A stretch of 64,000 nucleotides of DNA. Source: Moraxella lacunata (GTDB lineage: Bacteria; Pseudomonadota; Gammaproteobacteria; Pseudomonadales; Moraxellaceae). The DNA is taken from contig NZ_MXAN01000081.1 in the NCBI RefSeq assembly GCF_002027545.1, positions 1 through 64,000 on the forward strand, in the 5' to 3' direction. A program made the position numbers and the translations under genes. A model generated the notes under the pieces. It had not been told where the DNA came from. It did no database searches and saw nothing but the letters and a program-made list of their open reading frames with translations. This document shows positions 38,408 through 47,749 of the stretch, piece after piece; position 1 is the first letter of the stretch, and each line of letters begins with the position of its first letter.

Positions 38408-40409
38408 CATGTTGTACTAAGAAAAGTTTGCCTTGTTCGGTGGTGAAGTAGGTTTGTTTTTTGCTGTTTGGGCTTTCTGGAAAGCTAAATGCCAAAAACC
38501 CACGTTTTACAAGCTCAGAGATGTAGCGATTTCTAATGCCGTCTTTGTTTTTTTGTAAAAAATGTGCAATTTGGGCAGATGATAAGGGCTGTTCTGCACA
38601 CAAAGACAGTATTTGTTCCTGTATTTGTTGCTTGACGTTTAGTGGCGTGGGTAGTATGTCTGTTGGATTAACTCCGGCATTAACTCCGGCATTAGGCTTA
38701 TCGAGTCCGGCATTAACTCCGGCATTGGGGTTATCAACTCCGGCATTAACTCCGGCATTGGGCTTATCGAGTCCGGTGTTGGGGTTAGTGGCTGTAATGA
38801 TAGAATCGTCCGTTTTGGCGTTAGGTATAGGTATGCCAATCGGGGTGCCCAAGGGTGTATCAGATAAACTAAATAAGTCGGTAGGGTTGGTGTCTGCTAG
38901 CCTATAAACTGTGCCTGTGCCTTTACCTGACTTTTGGAGCATGTTTTTTTGTATCAACTGTCTAAGCAGTTTGGTAATGTCTGTGGGGTGTATGCCCAAG
39001 AGCTTTTGTAGGCGTGTATTGGTGCTGGTTGTTTCCATTTTTATGGTAGCCAGCACCACTCTTTCATCTTGGCTAAGTGTATCAAACGCTTGTCCGAACT
39101 GTATCACCAAATCGTTAATGATGTTTTGGGGGTATAGACTGGCGATTTTTAATTTGACAAGGGTTTGATGATTGGGTTCTCGTCTTTCTTCAAAAGTGGG
39201 TTTTTGCCAATGTTGTTCTGCCCAACTGTCGTGAATGGTTTGAATGCCCGTGCCTGCTTGCTCACAAGCCTTAATAAGGCGGAACATCTGCTGTAATTTT
39301 CGGTTGCGACAGTCGCTACTGCCAGTATGTTCTAGGGCATACTGGGCAGAGATACGCATAGTGCCGGGGTTGGAAAAGCAAAACTCATGTTCGTATTTTT
39401 CTACCAAAATAGGCATACGGTCAGCATAATTGGCGTGAATGAGACAATTAACCAACGCCTCTCTTAGGGCATCATGCACAGGCGTTTCATCTTGGCGTAT
39501 ACCGTCTTTTAGGGCAAATGGAACATCTAGCCCTTGGGGTAAGCGGTAGGCAACATGGCGATAAAAGTCAAAAAGATTGCCTGACCAGTTGCCGTCTAGG
39601 GCTAGGCGATGACTCCAACGGGGGTTGTTATTCAGATATTCCCTATAATCCACAAAATAATTGGGGAAAATATCCTGAATGGCAGACAATTGCCCAAACA
39701 TCAACAGACCTGCTTTGGTAACACCACTAATCTTTTTTGAGCGGTTGACGCCGTAAGCTCCGATTTGTTGCAAAAACTTTTGGGTGTCGTAGCTGTTAAA
39801 GGGTGAGTTGGGGTTTAGGTTGGTATAAATTTGGCGATAGTCTTGTATAGAAGTTAAATCCAAGTCCTCAATTGTATAATGTTCCAATACTTCATCATCA
39901 CGATTTTCCAATTGTTTTTCAGCGATGAGTAGGTTTACTTTGTCATCATCTAGCCGATAATCGCCCTCATGTTGGCGAATAAAGGTGTTGCCATAAGGGT
40001 TTTCGGTTAGGTGAACAGGTTGTTGAGTGCGTTTGGCTCGGGGGACGGCTACCAGCATGACCACTTTATCATCAATTTGCCATTCGTGTATATCACTGTC
40101 ACTCAAAAGATTGGTGCTGACTTTCTTTTTGTTGTTTAGATTGTCAAAAAGCTCTTTTTTGACTTTGGCAACATCGACAATGCCTTGTACCTCAAACTGC
40201 CCATTTTTTTCTTTGACACCAAGCACAACCACACCGCCATTGGTGTTGGCAAAAGCACTGTAACTTTCCCAAAAAGCACTGGGCAAACTGCCCCTGCCGT
40301 CTTTTCCTGTGGCAAGTTTACATTCTATTTCTATGCTTTCTTGCAGTATGTCTAAGTGATTGCTGTCAATGCTATTGATGATGTCATTGATAAAGTAGTG
40401 ATTATTCAT
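38394..40409 (-). CDS. AlbA_2 (Schlafen-type) domain / GHKL-type ATPase protein with C-terminal winged helix
   Basis: A protein of 671 residues of the COG2865-like family. The N-terminal AlbA_2 domain has IEIECKLATGKDGRG, FWESYSAFANTNGGVVVLGVKE (about 25-140). A GHKL-type ATP-binding segment follows: HDALREALVNCLIHANY and FCFSNPGTMRIS (about 300-345). Then come helical DNA-binding-like parts, a Pro/Asn/Ala/Gly/Val repeat linker (about 547-579) and a C-terminal winged helix (SSAQIAHFLQKNKDGIRNRYISELVKRG). Such proteins occur in defence islands and as putative regulators; no firm biochemical role is known. The last codons and the stop lie in the 13-bp repeat array. It sits 34 bases after the DUF4391 gene. 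Confidence 0.85.
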   Translation of the reverse strand: MNNHYFINDIINSIDSNHLDILQESIEIECKLATGKDGRGSLPSAFWESYSAFANTNGGVVVLGVKEKNGQFEVQGIVDVAKVKKELFDNLNNKKKVSTNLLSDSDIHEWQIDDKVVMLVAVPRAKRTQQPVHLTENPYGNTFIRQHEGDYRLDDDKVNLLIAEKQLENRDDEVLEHYTIEDLDLTSIQDYRQIYTNLNPNSPFNSYDTQKFLQQIGAYGVNRSKKISGVTKAGLLMFGQLSAIQDIFPNYFVDYREYLNNNPRWSHRLALDGNWSGNLFDFYRHVAYRLPQGLDVPFALKDGIRQDETPVHDALREALVNCLIHANYADRMPILVEKYEHEFCFSNPGTMRISAQYALEHTGSSDCRNRKLQQMFRLIKACEQAGTGIQTIHDSWAEQHWQKPTFEERREPNHQTLVKLKIASLYPQNIINDLVIQFGQAFDTLSQDERVVLATIKMETTSTNTRLQKLLGIHPTDITKLLRQLIQKNMLQKSGKGTGTVYRLADTNPTDLFSLSDTPLGTPIGIPIPNAKTDDSIITATNPNTGLDKPNAGVNAGVDNPNAGVNAGLDKPNAGVNAGVNPTDILPTPLNVKQQIQEQILSLCAEQPLSSAQIAHFLQKNKDGIRNRYISELVKRGFLAFSFPESPNSKKQTYFTTEQGKLFLVQHDKYM
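38673..38771 (-). repeat. three in-frame 33-bp repeats in the AlbA_2 gene
   Basis: Three 33-bp units (38673-38705, 38706-38738, 38739-38771) encode LDKPNAGVNAG / VDNPNAGVNAG / LDKPNAGVNAG, followed by a degenerate remnant to 38786. Within each unit a 12-bp half repeats as well. Copy-number change would keep the frame and alter only linker length between the ATPase part and the winged helix. Confidence 0.9.
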
Positions 40410-40443
40410 TGTGATAAGTTATGATTGGGTGAATTGTGCTATT

Positions 40444-41109
40444 TTACACCAAATTAAGCTGTCTTTGTATGGCTTGTATTTCGCTGTTTATTTGTACTTT
40501 GCGATTGAACTGTTTTTCTTTGGCAAGTTTGGCGGTGAGTTTAGTCAGCTGTTTTTGTAGCTGGTGAGTTTGGCGTGCTTTTTGTAGATTTTGGGATAAA
40601 TTACTGGCAAAAGAGCCTGTTGGTGCTGGGCAGGGTAATAGTGTATGAATAAAATAAGCGTACAGCTCATCTAAATTGGGCAATATCGGCAAATCAGCAC
40701 TTGGTACATTTGCCAAATCTTTTGATGTGTAATAGTCGTCCAAGACAAGTTTGTCTTTGTCGGCAAGATTTTGGCGTTTGTAAGTGGCAGTTTGGTAGAT
40801 ACTGCCATTTGGGTGGTGGCTTTCAAAGATGATGGGGCTTGGTATCAGTCTGTCTATATATGTCAAGATGTCGGTATTTAGGGTGTTTGTGCGTGTGATA
40901 AGATGAAAAATCTGAATCTCCGCCACGTCTTTACCTGCATGGATGTTTAGTGTGGCAGGCGAGAGCTTGTTTGCCCAAATGATTTTTTCTATCTCTTGGG
41001 TAAACAGTCGCTGTATGCGAGCATTGGCGTTGCCTTGTTCATAAAATCGGCTTTTGGCGATGACTTGTCCGACTTCGGTGGTGGCAGGATAGTGGTGGCG
41101 GATGTTCAT
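40444..41109 (-). CDS. DUF4391 protein of the helicase/type III R-M island
   Basis: A protein of 221 residues matching the DUF4391 pattern in my recollection of such operons: a start like RHHYPATTEVGQVIAKSRFYE, a middle part with IQIFHLITRTNTLN and PIIFES, and a Lys/Gln-rich C-terminal coiled coil (about 175-215). No catalytic motif is visible. It starts 5 bases after the helicase stop and so is almost certainly coupled to it. In my memory DUF4391 genes regularly stand between a large helicase and type III mod/res, suggesting a helper or adaptor; that association should be checked. Confidence 0.72.
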   Translation of the reverse strand: MNIRHHYPATTEVGQVIAKSRFYEQGNANARIQRLFTQEIEKIIWANKLSPATLNIHAGKDVAEIQIFHLITRTNTLNTDILTYIDRLIPSPIIFESHHPNGSIYQTATYKRQNLADKDKLVLDDYYTSKDLANVPSADLPILPNLDELYAYFIHTLLPCPAPTGSFASNLSQNLQKARQTHQLQKQLTKLTAKLAKEKQFNRKVQINSEIQAIQRQLNLV

Positions 41110-41114
41110 GGCGA

Positions 41115-44100
41115 CTACTCAATGACAAAAAAGTTGATAAGCTCAAAGTCGTTCAACCCTGAAATCTCATGCTCTAAGGCTTGGGTGTGACGACTGCCAA
41201 ACAGACTGTCAATGTCGCTTTGAGTTTGGCGGTCTTGGATATGGGCAATGGCATTGTCTAGTAAGGCAGAATACTCGCTCATGTCCCGTCCGTCCTTGGT
41301 GCGTTCATTAAATAGCTCGTACGCTGATGTAATGGGCGTGTCAGTATGACGACACGCCTGAGCGAGCAAATCTAGGAGATGTTTGGCTTTGGTGTGATTG
41401 TAGAGTATCTCACCTGCTTTGTTTAGATAAATGACAAAGTAAGGGTACAAAGGATTTTGTCCACCCAGCTCTTTTTTGGCGTTTTTAAGTTTTAGCACAA
41501 AAACAACCCCTGCACTTAGCCCATACTCATCATTATGGGGTATTACGGTGTGCAGTCCGTGGGGTAGGCGTTTTATGGCGGGGTGCTTATCCAGATAGGC
41601 AAGCAGCTCCATGCGAAAATCATTAAGTCCCAAATCCGTGATAGACACACCACCGCCCACATCTTCTAAGTCTAGCACTTCGTTTTGTAGGCGTTTTAGT
41701 TGCTCTTTGCGGTATGCCATGTCATGACTTTGGTGTTTTAGAATGTCATCATCACCAGTGCTTGTCATATCTACAATCGCCATGCGATTCTCCACACGCT
41801 CTTTGAGATTGATGTACTCATCAAGACTGATGTCTGGCCAATAATTGACAAGTTGAATGCTGTCGTTGGGCGAGCCGATACGGTCAATCCGCCCAAAACG
41901 CTGAATGATACGCACAGGATTCCAATGAATGTCATAGTTGATGAGATAATCGCAATCTTGCAAGTTCTGACCCTCTGAGATACAGTCAGTGGCTATCAAA
42001 ATATCAATCGCACGAGATTCGTTGGGAAAGATGTCCGCCTTTTGCTTGGATTGCGGTGAAAACAACGTCAATAATCCTTGCAAATCATAGCTTTTTTGGC
42101 TATTTGGCATTTTGCCAAGGGTGGAGTGGTTGTTTGTGCCTGTGATTTTGGCGGTATGCAAGCCAAAATGCGTCAAAAAATAAGTTGATACGGTCTCATA
42201 CAGGTAATCAGCCGTATCAGCAAAGGCGGTAAAAACAATGACTTTTTTGTTGTCTGGGTTGATGGGATTTTGGATTTTGTGGGTGATATGAGCGATGAGT
42301 TGTTGGAGCTTGACATCTTTGTGGGTATTGATATGACAAATAAGAGACAACAGCTCATCAATCACTGCCATGTCGTCTTTTAAGGCGCGCTCAAAACTTC
42401 GGGTATCCATGTCATCTAGGCGAATTTTTAGCACGCCACCAATCATATCTTCATCATCATCGTCAATATTGGGCAATGCCACCTCACCTGAGCCAATCTG
42501 CTTTCTATGAAAATCGTCAATCTGCCCCAAAATATCACTCATGAGCGTTTTCATTTTGGTTAGGGTTAGTCTAAACGCATGAATGGAGCTTTCAAGGCGT
42601 TTTAAAAGATTGACTGTCATCAAAGATTGTAGGCTTTTTTCACGGTCAGCTTGGCGAAAGCGAGAGCCTGTGCCTGTGGTGGTATCAAACAGTTCAGCAT
42701 ACTGTGCCAACCTGCTTGGCAAGATATAACCCATGGGGGCATAGACCGTCATCTTAATGCTGGCTAATAGCGTGTAAATGTCATTTAAGGCAATGTTATT
42801 ATCCACACTAATGCCACAGCGATAAGATAGGGGCTTGTGGCGAGTGGGGAATTTACCAATGGCTTTGGTGTCATAAAAAGTTTGAATGTGCTTTCTTGAA
42901 CGAGCAATGGTAACGCTATCTAAGAGCTTAAAAAAATCCAATTCTAGTTTGTTTAAAATAGCATCGGTTGTACGATACTCAGGCGGTAGCTTTGTCCATT
43001 CATTGAAGGCAGTTTGGGCTTTTCTAAATATTGTGTCTATGCTTTGATTGATGTCTAATTTATCTTCTAATAAACTGCTATCGCCTTCATAAGCTAAGGC
43101 AAGCTGATTTTTTAGGTCGTTGAATTTATTATTAACAGGCGTAGCAGACAACATCAGAACCTTGGTTTTTACCCCTTGGCGAATGATTTTGTTCATCAAA
43201 TGATCATAGCGTGTTTCTTTATCTTTAAAATATTCTTTATTTCTAAAATTATGCGACTCATCTATCACCAGCAAATCATAATTTCCCCAGTTTATTTTGG
43301 ACAAATCCATACCCAAAGTATGCCCCGATGTTCTAGATAGGTCTGTGTGATATAAAACATCATAATTAAATCGGTCTTTGGCAAAAATATTAGTGATGAC
43401 ATTGGTGTTATAACTTGTCCAGTTATCGCTTAACTTTTTGGGGCATAGCACCAAAACACTTTTATTTCTAAGTTCATAATATTTGATGACTGCCAAAGCA
43501 CTAAAAGTCTTGCCCAGACCCACGCTATCGGCTAGGATACAGCCATTGAACTTTTCTAACTTATTGATAATACCGATAACAGCATCTTTTTGAAATTCAA
43601 ACAATTTCTGCCAAATAAGCGTATTTTGATAGCCCGTTTTATCATTAGGTAGATTGTCCTCATTGCTGTCGTCTAAAAATTCCTTAAACAAATGATACAA
43701 TGCCAAAAAATAAATTCTTTGTGGGTCGTTTTCTTGATAAACTGACTCTATGTGGCGAACGATTTCTTGGCTGACATCATGTGCTTTTGTGGGGTCGCAC
43801 CATAACTGGTCAAATACCATTTCATGCTGTTTGACAGCACTGGTGTCGTTCATGACATAGACAAAATTAGATAATGCATTGCTTTTTTGTAAACCCAACC
43901 CCACAGGCGTAAACCCTTGGGAAACTGGGGTGTATAAGAAATGATGATTTTCATATTTTAAGATACAAAAATTTTGTATGGATTGATTGCTGATATTGGA
44001 CTTAAAAGTGGCTTTTTGCCTTATCCAATTAGCACACTCTTTGGCAATGGCTTTTTGATTGAGTTTGTTTTTTAGGTGAATTTCAAATTCACTGCCATAT

Positions 44101-44357
44101 AAACTTTTCTCATAAGTTGGCTTAGGAATAAAAAATTCTCTTTTTTCTTTTTTGTCTTGGGCAACGGCAGAGACCGGCTCAAAACTGAATGAGCTAAAAA
44201 TAAAATCAAAACTTTGCAATTGATTTAAGTGTTCTTTTAGGGTTTCATAAGCATAAATAGAAAAACTATCACCAATGAATTTACATTGGGTATTTGAGTT
44301 TAGGTGTTGTTTTATCTCATCAGCAAGCAGATGATTGATATTGTCTATGAGTGTCAT
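41115..44357 (-). CDS. SNF2-like helicase with degenerate PLD-like N-terminal domain
   Basis: A superfamily 2 helicase of 1080 residues. Motifs: I in CILADSVGLGKTFSALAVI, II in LLVIDESHNFRN, III in LMLSATPVNN, and V/VI in IDILIATDCISEGQNLQ followed by RIIQRFGRIDRIGS. The region before it (about 120-215) resembles the second half of a phospholipase D-like domain, ending VYVMNDTSAVKQHEMVFDQLWCD, but the HxK catalytic signature is not present (ENHHFLYTP stands there). ATG 44357 is chosen because AAGG lies 7 bases upstream and a promoter with a perfect -35 box precedes it. It is the first gene of the five-gene defence run. Likely role: DNA translocation or remodelling in defence. Confidence 0.85.
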   Translation of the reverse strand: MTLIDNINHLLADEIKQHLNSNTQCKFIGDSFSIYAYETLKEHLNQLQSFDFIFSSFSFEPVSAVAQDKKEKREFFIPKPTYEKSLYGSEFEIHLKNKLNQKAIAKECANWIRQKATFKSNISNQSIQNFCILKYENHHFLYTPVSQGFTPVGLGLQKSNALSNFVYVMNDTSAVKQHEMVFDQLWCDPTKAHDVSQEIVRHIESVYQENDPQRIYFLALYHLFKEFLDDSNEDNLPNDKTGYQNTLIWQKLFEFQKDAVIGIINKLEKFNGCILADSVGLGKTFSALAVIKYYELRNKSVLVLCPKKLSDNWTSYNTNVITNIFAKDRFNYDVLYHTDLSRTSGHTLGMDLSKINWGNYDLLVIDESHNFRNKEYFKDKETRYDHLMNKIIRQGVKTKVLMLSATPVNNKFNDLKNQLALAYEGDSSLLEDKLDINQSIDTIFRKAQTAFNEWTKLPPEYRTTDAILNKLELDFFKLLDSVTIARSRKHIQTFYDTKAIGKFPTRHKPLSYRCGISVDNNIALNDIYTLLASIKMTVYAPMGYILPSRLAQYAELFDTTTGTGSRFRQADREKSLQSLMTVNLLKRLESSIHAFRLTLTKMKTLMSDILGQIDDFHRKQIGSGEVALPNIDDDDEDMIGGVLKIRLDDMDTRSFERALKDDMAVIDELLSLICHINTHKDVKLQQLIAHITHKIQNPINPDNKKVIVFTAFADTADYLYETVSTYFLTHFGLHTAKITGTNNHSTLGKMPNSQKSYDLQGLLTLFSPQSKQKADIFPNESRAIDILIATDCISEGQNLQDCDYLINYDIHWNPVRIIQRFGRIDRIGSPNDSIQLVNYWPDISLDEYINLKERVENRMAIVDMTSTGDDDILKHQSHDMAYRKEQLKRLQNEVLDLEDVGGGVSITDLGLNDFRMELLAYLDKHPAIKRLPHGLHTVIPHNDEYGLSAGVVFVLKLKNAKKELGGQNPLYPYFVIYLNKAGEILYNHTKAKHLLDLLAQACRHTDTPITSAYELFNERTKDGRDMSEYSALLDNAIAHIQDRQTQSDIDSLFGSRHTQALEHEISGLNDFELINFFVIE

Positions 44358-44388
44358 GTGTTGCCTTGGGTGTATCGCTCTTCGCTTT

Positions 44389-44417
44389 AAAATAAAGGAT
44401 ATGTTGGTAGATGTCAA
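44389..44417 (-). promoter_or_regulatory. putative promoter of the defence operon
   Basis: On the minus strand, TTGACA (complement of 44412-44417, a perfect -35 box) and TATTTT (complement of 44389-44394) are 17 bases apart. The predicted start lies about 25 bases before the helicase ATG. Confidence 0.55.
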
Positions 44418-44546
44418 GTGTATTCAAAAAAGAGTTTTGAGCAGTGCTCGATAGCCTAAGCATGTTAATAAAAATACACAATAATTACATAAGATTGCCG
44501 TGGTGTCCATGCTAAAATACACACCCCTTTTCTTATCTTTTATGTT

Positions 44547-45497
44547 ATGTTATTAGCCATTATTGCGATGATTGTCGGCATTGCCTTGCTTGTGTATAGT
44601 GCCGAGTTTTTTATTGAAGGGTCGTCTGGCATCGCCCTAAAATTTGGTATGCCCAAACTGTTGGTGGGTATGCTGGTCATTGGGGTGGGCACATCCGCCC
44701 CTGAGATTGTCGTGTCGGTGTTGTCCACGCTAAACGGAGCCCCTGGTTTGGCACTGGGTAATGCGTACGGCTCAAACATTACCAACATCACGCTTGTGCT
44801 GGGTGCAACAGCGTTGGTAAGCCCTTTGTTTATCCAAAAATCCTTGGTCAAATCCGACTTTTTGATACTCATCGGCATTACCGCTTTGGCGATTTTTCAG
44901 TTATTGGACGGACAAGTGAGCCGTCTGGACGGGGCGATACTCCTTGGGGTGTTGGCGGTGTTTTTGGCGTTTCAGATTTATATGGCAAAACTGGGCAAGT
45001 CCGCCAGCGATGACGTGCCTGACACGGTGGATTTTCGCATGGGCGTGGCGGTCGCCAAACTCATCGGGGGCTTGGTGGTATTGGTGCTAAGTTCACGCCT
45101 TGTGGTGTGGGGAGCGGTGGAGATTGCCAAAATCGCAGGGCTGTCCGAGCTTATCATTGGTCTTACCATTGTGGCAATAGGTACGAGCTTGCCCGAGCTG
45201 GTCTCATCCATCATCGCTGCACGCAAGGGCGAAGATGAAATGGCTTTGGGTAACGTCATCGGCTCAAACATCTTTAACACCCTAGCGGTCGTGGGCATTC
45301 CTGCCGCCATCATGCCCATGGCGGTGGCTCAGGAAGTGGTGAGCCGTGATATGATTGTCATGGGTGGGGTGACGGGACTGTTGTTTATCCTGTGCCTGCT
45401 TGCCGTGCGTGGCAGTCAAAAACTCGGGCGTGGCGTGGGTGCGGTGCTGTTGTCTATCTTTATCGGCTATACGGTATGGCTGTTTGTGGGTGGTTAA
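44547..45497 (+). CDS. YrbG-type calcium/sodium antiporter (CaCA family)
   Basis: An inner-membrane exchanger of 316 residues with about ten membrane segments. The two inverted alpha repeats are visible: GVGTSAPEIVVSVLSTLNGAPGLALGNAYGSNITNI and AIGTSLPELVSSIIAARKGEDEMALGNVIGSNIFN, each with the ion-binding G-TS-PE and GN--GSN motifs. It would export Ca2+ or a similar ion using sodium or protons. It stands alone with its own terminator and is divergent from the helicase operon. Confidence 0.92.
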   Translation: MLLAIIAMIVGIALLVYSAEFFIEGSSGIALKFGMPKLLVGMLVIGVGTSAPEIVVSVLSTLNGAPGLALGNAYGSNITNITLVLGATALVSPLFIQKSLVKSDFLILIGITALAIFQLLDGQVSRLDGAILLGVLAVFLAFQIYMAKLGKSASDDVPDTVDFRMGVAVAKLIGGLVVLVLSSRLVVWGAVEIAKIAGLSELIIGLTIVAIGTSLPELVSSIIAARKGEDEMALGNVIGSNIFNTLAVVGIPAAIMPMAVAQEVVSRDMIVMGGVTGLLFILCLLAVRGSQKLGRGVGAVLLSIFIGYTVWLFVGG

Positions 45498-45512
45498 ACC
45501 ATACTTTGCATA

Positions 45513-45543
45513 AAAAACGACCATACATGTGATGGTCGTTTTT
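45513..45543. terminator. bidirectional terminator between the antiporter and hemN
   Basis: AAAAACGACCAT (45513-45524) pairs with ATGGTCGTTTTT (45532-45543) around a 7-base loop. It lies between converging genes and is symmetrical. Confidence 0.8.
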
Positions 45544-45551
45544 ATTGGATG

Positions 45552-46940
45552 TCAGATGACTTTGCTAAACCGTCCGCTATGCTTTTGGGTTAGATATTCA
45601 TCAAAGACCATTGCCACGTTACGCCCCAGTATCCGCCCTTTGGGTAGGATTTGTACGCCGGTTTCATCGATAAAGACAAGCCCATCTTCTGCCATTTGGT
45701 GTAGGTTTGCCAGCTCTGGCTCAAAATAACGGCGACTGTCAATGCCGAATCGCTCATCAACATCGGCAAAGTCCAAGCGGTCATGGCATAATAAGTTCAT
45801 GATGACATAACGGCGCAGCTTGTCCTTTTCATCTGCCCTGATGTGCTTGACGGCAGGGAGCGTGCCGTCATTAATGCGTGCTTGATAGGCTTTTAAATCA
45901 GTGGAGTTTTGTAGGATATGCTCGCCAATCTGACTGATACTGCTGACCCCAAACGAGAGTAGGTCGCACTCGCCCAAGATGGCATAGCCTTGAAAGTTGC
46001 GATGGAGCTTGCCTTGGCGTTGGGCGATTGCCATGTCATCATCAGGGCGGGCAAAATGGTCAATGCCAATGTACTGATAACTTGCGTCCGTGAGTGCCTT
46101 GATGGTGTTGCCAAACATGGTGAGCTTGTCGGCAGGACTAGGCAGGTCGTCATCTTTGATACGGCGTTGGGCGGTAAATCGCTCGGGCAAATGGGCGTAG
46201 TTAAACACCGATAAGCGGTCAGGGGCTAGGGCGATGATTTTGGCGACCGTGTCCGCCATGCTCGCCACACTCTGATGGGGCAGACCATAAATCAAGTCAA
46301 TATTAATCGAACCAAAGCCCAGTTCTCTGGCTTCACGCATGACCGCCTGCACCATGCTGTGGGGCTGTACACGGTTCACGGCGATTTGCACGGTCTCGTC
46401 CAAATCCTGCACCCCAAACGATAAGCGATTGACCCCCAGCGAGCGTAACACCGCCAAAGTCGTCTGTCGAAGCTCTCGTGGATCAATCTCTACCGAATAA
46501 TCCCCGTCATCAGCAAAGTCAAATTCATCTTGTAAAAACCGCCACAATATGCTTAGTTCATCATCGCTCAAAAAGGTGGGTGTACCGCCCCCTAAATGGA
46601 CTTGTTTGACCTTTGCATTACCGTTTAGCAGGGATTTTTTATGGCGAATTTCTCTAAACAGATAGTCTAGATAATCGCCCGAGTCGCTGTTTTTCTTGGT
46701 GATGATTTTGTTGCAACCGCAGTAATAGCACAGATGACGGCAAAAGGGGATATGAATGTAGAACGATAGGGGGACGGCAGGGTCTTTTTGTTGTAAAATG
46801 CTCATCTCCACACCGTCTGCAATGGGGGCAAACTCTAAGGCGGTCGGATAGGACGTGTAACGGGGGCCTTGACGGTTGTATTTTTGAATCAAGGCTTCAT
46901 CAAAGCTGACTTGGCTAAAATGGTGCATGGCGGTTGTCAA
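45552..46940 (-). CDS. hemN: oxygen-independent coproporphyrinogen III oxidase
   Basis: A radical SAM enzyme of 462 residues for heme synthesis without oxygen. The cluster motif is HIPFCRHLCYYCGCNKI (CxxxCxxC plus the following Cys typical of HemN). YTSYPTALEF at the start, GGGTPTFLSDDEL, SFGVQDLD and NIDLIYGLPHQ are family signatures, and the HemN C-terminal domain is present. Length is that of true HemN rather than the shorter HemW. Confidence 0.95.
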   Translation of the reverse strand: MTTAMHHFSQVSFDEALIQKYNRQGPRYTSYPTALEFAPIADGVEMSILQQKDPAVPLSFYIHIPFCRHLCYYCGCNKIITKKNSDSGDYLDYLFREIRHKKSLLNGNAKVKQVHLGGGTPTFLSDDELSILWRFLQDEFDFADDGDYSVEIDPRELRQTTLAVLRSLGVNRLSFGVQDLDETVQIAVNRVQPHSMVQAVMREARELGFGSINIDLIYGLPHQSVASMADTVAKIIALAPDRLSVFNYAHLPERFTAQRRIKDDDLPSPADKLTMFGNTIKALTDASYQYIGIDHFARPDDDMAIAQRQGKLHRNFQGYAILGECDLLSFGVSSISQIGEHILQNSTDLKAYQARINDGTLPAVKHIRADEKDKLRRYVIMNLLCHDRLDFADVDERFGIDSRRYFEPELANLHQMAEDGLVFIDETGVQILPKGRILGRNVAMVFDEYLTQKHSGRFSKVI

Positions 46941-47113
46941 TAAATGGGTATTGGAATGTTATTATAACTGTTTGGGCGGTGCGAGACAATAATACTTTTG
47001 GGGATTGACAGGATATGAAAAGCACGCCCAACAAAAGCATTGTTTAAAAATGCCAAAGCGGTGCGGATTGGGGGTAATTGGATTAATTGGCAAATTTATT
47101 CAATGAGTAAAAC

Positions 47114-47143
47114 AAAACCCCAAAACAAAAGTTCTGGGGTTTT
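47114..47143 (-). terminator. terminator after rplT
   Basis: AAAACCCCA (47114-47122) pairs with TGGGGTTTT (47135-47143). On the minus strand it follows rplT; the A-run becomes the U-tract of that transcript. Confidence 0.7.
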
Positions 47144-47159
47144 TAAGTAAGCTGTTAGC

Positions 47160-47516
47160 TTAGGCTAGGGCAGACTTTGCTTTTTCGCAGATTGCCGTGA
47201 ACGCTGCTGCGTCATGCATGGCGATGTCTGCTAGGATACGGCGGTCAATCTCAATGCTTGCCTTTTTAAGACCATTGATAAGACGGCTGTATGACAGACC
47301 ATTTAGACGAGCACCTGCATTGATACGAGCAATCCACAGACGGCGGAAAGAGCGTTTTTTGTTACGACGGTCTCTATAAGCATACTGACCTGCTTTCATT
47401 ACCGCTTGTACGGCAACACGATACACACGAGAGCGTGCACCATAGTAACCTTTTGCACGAGCCAAGACTTTTTTATGACGGCGGTTAGCCTGTACACCAC
47501 GTTTTACACGAGCCAT
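47160..47516 (-). CDS. rplT: 50S ribosomal protein L20
   Basis: A basic protein of 118 residues, [18 protein letters not shown] with [36 protein letters not shown], typical L20. In E. coli L20 also represses its own operon by binding the rpmI leader. It lies 16 bases after rpmI, the usual arrangement. Confidence 0.98.
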   Translation of the reverse strand: MARVKRGVQANRRHKKVLARAKGYYGARSRVYRVAVQAVMKAGQYAYRDRRNKKRSFRRLWIARINAGARLNGLSYSRLINGLKKASIEIDRRILADIAMHDAAAFTAICEKAKSALA

Positions 47517-47532
47517 TATATTCTCCTAGATA

Positions 47533-47730
47533 TTAAATGTATGGGCACATACGGCGGATTGATGGAACGTCAGCGACGTGAACCATGACGCAACCACGAA
47601 GTTGGCGGATACGCTTAGGAGATTTTTTGGTCAAAATGTGGCGTTTGAACGCTTGTTTGCGTTTAAAGCCGTTGGCGGTTTTTTTAAAACGCTTTGCCGC
47701 ACCACGTTTGGTTTTTAGTTTTACTTTCAT
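47533..47730 (-). CDS. rpmI: 50S ribosomal protein L35
   Basis: A 65-residue very basic protein, [18 protein letters not shown] with [17 protein letters not shown]. The ATG at 47730 gives the normal L35 start; an upstream in-frame start would add foreign residues. GAGG lies upstream of the ATG. infC, usually directly upstream, is not in this neighbourhood; the next gene is an unrelated DUF1963 gene. Confidence 0.96.
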   Translation of the reverse strand: MKVKLKTKRGAAKRFKKTANGFKRKQAFKRHILTKKSPKRIRQLRGCVMVHVADVPSIRRMCPYI

Positions 47731-47749
47731 AAGTAGCCTCTTTATTAAA

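Noticed and set aside
38156-38446. Plus-strand open frame through the 13-bp repeats giving a 13-residue periodic Tyr/Leu/His/Val/Ile/Thr/Cys peptide
   Set aside because: The repeat unit has no stop in any plus-strand frame, so the frame is open by default. It has no Shine-Dalgarno and lies antisense to mod and the AlbA_2 gene.
33243-44357. DISARM or BREX system
   Set aside because: There is no DUF1998 (DrmB), no BrxC/PglZ-type gene and no PglX-like methylase. The methylase and nuclease are clearly type III Mod and Res.
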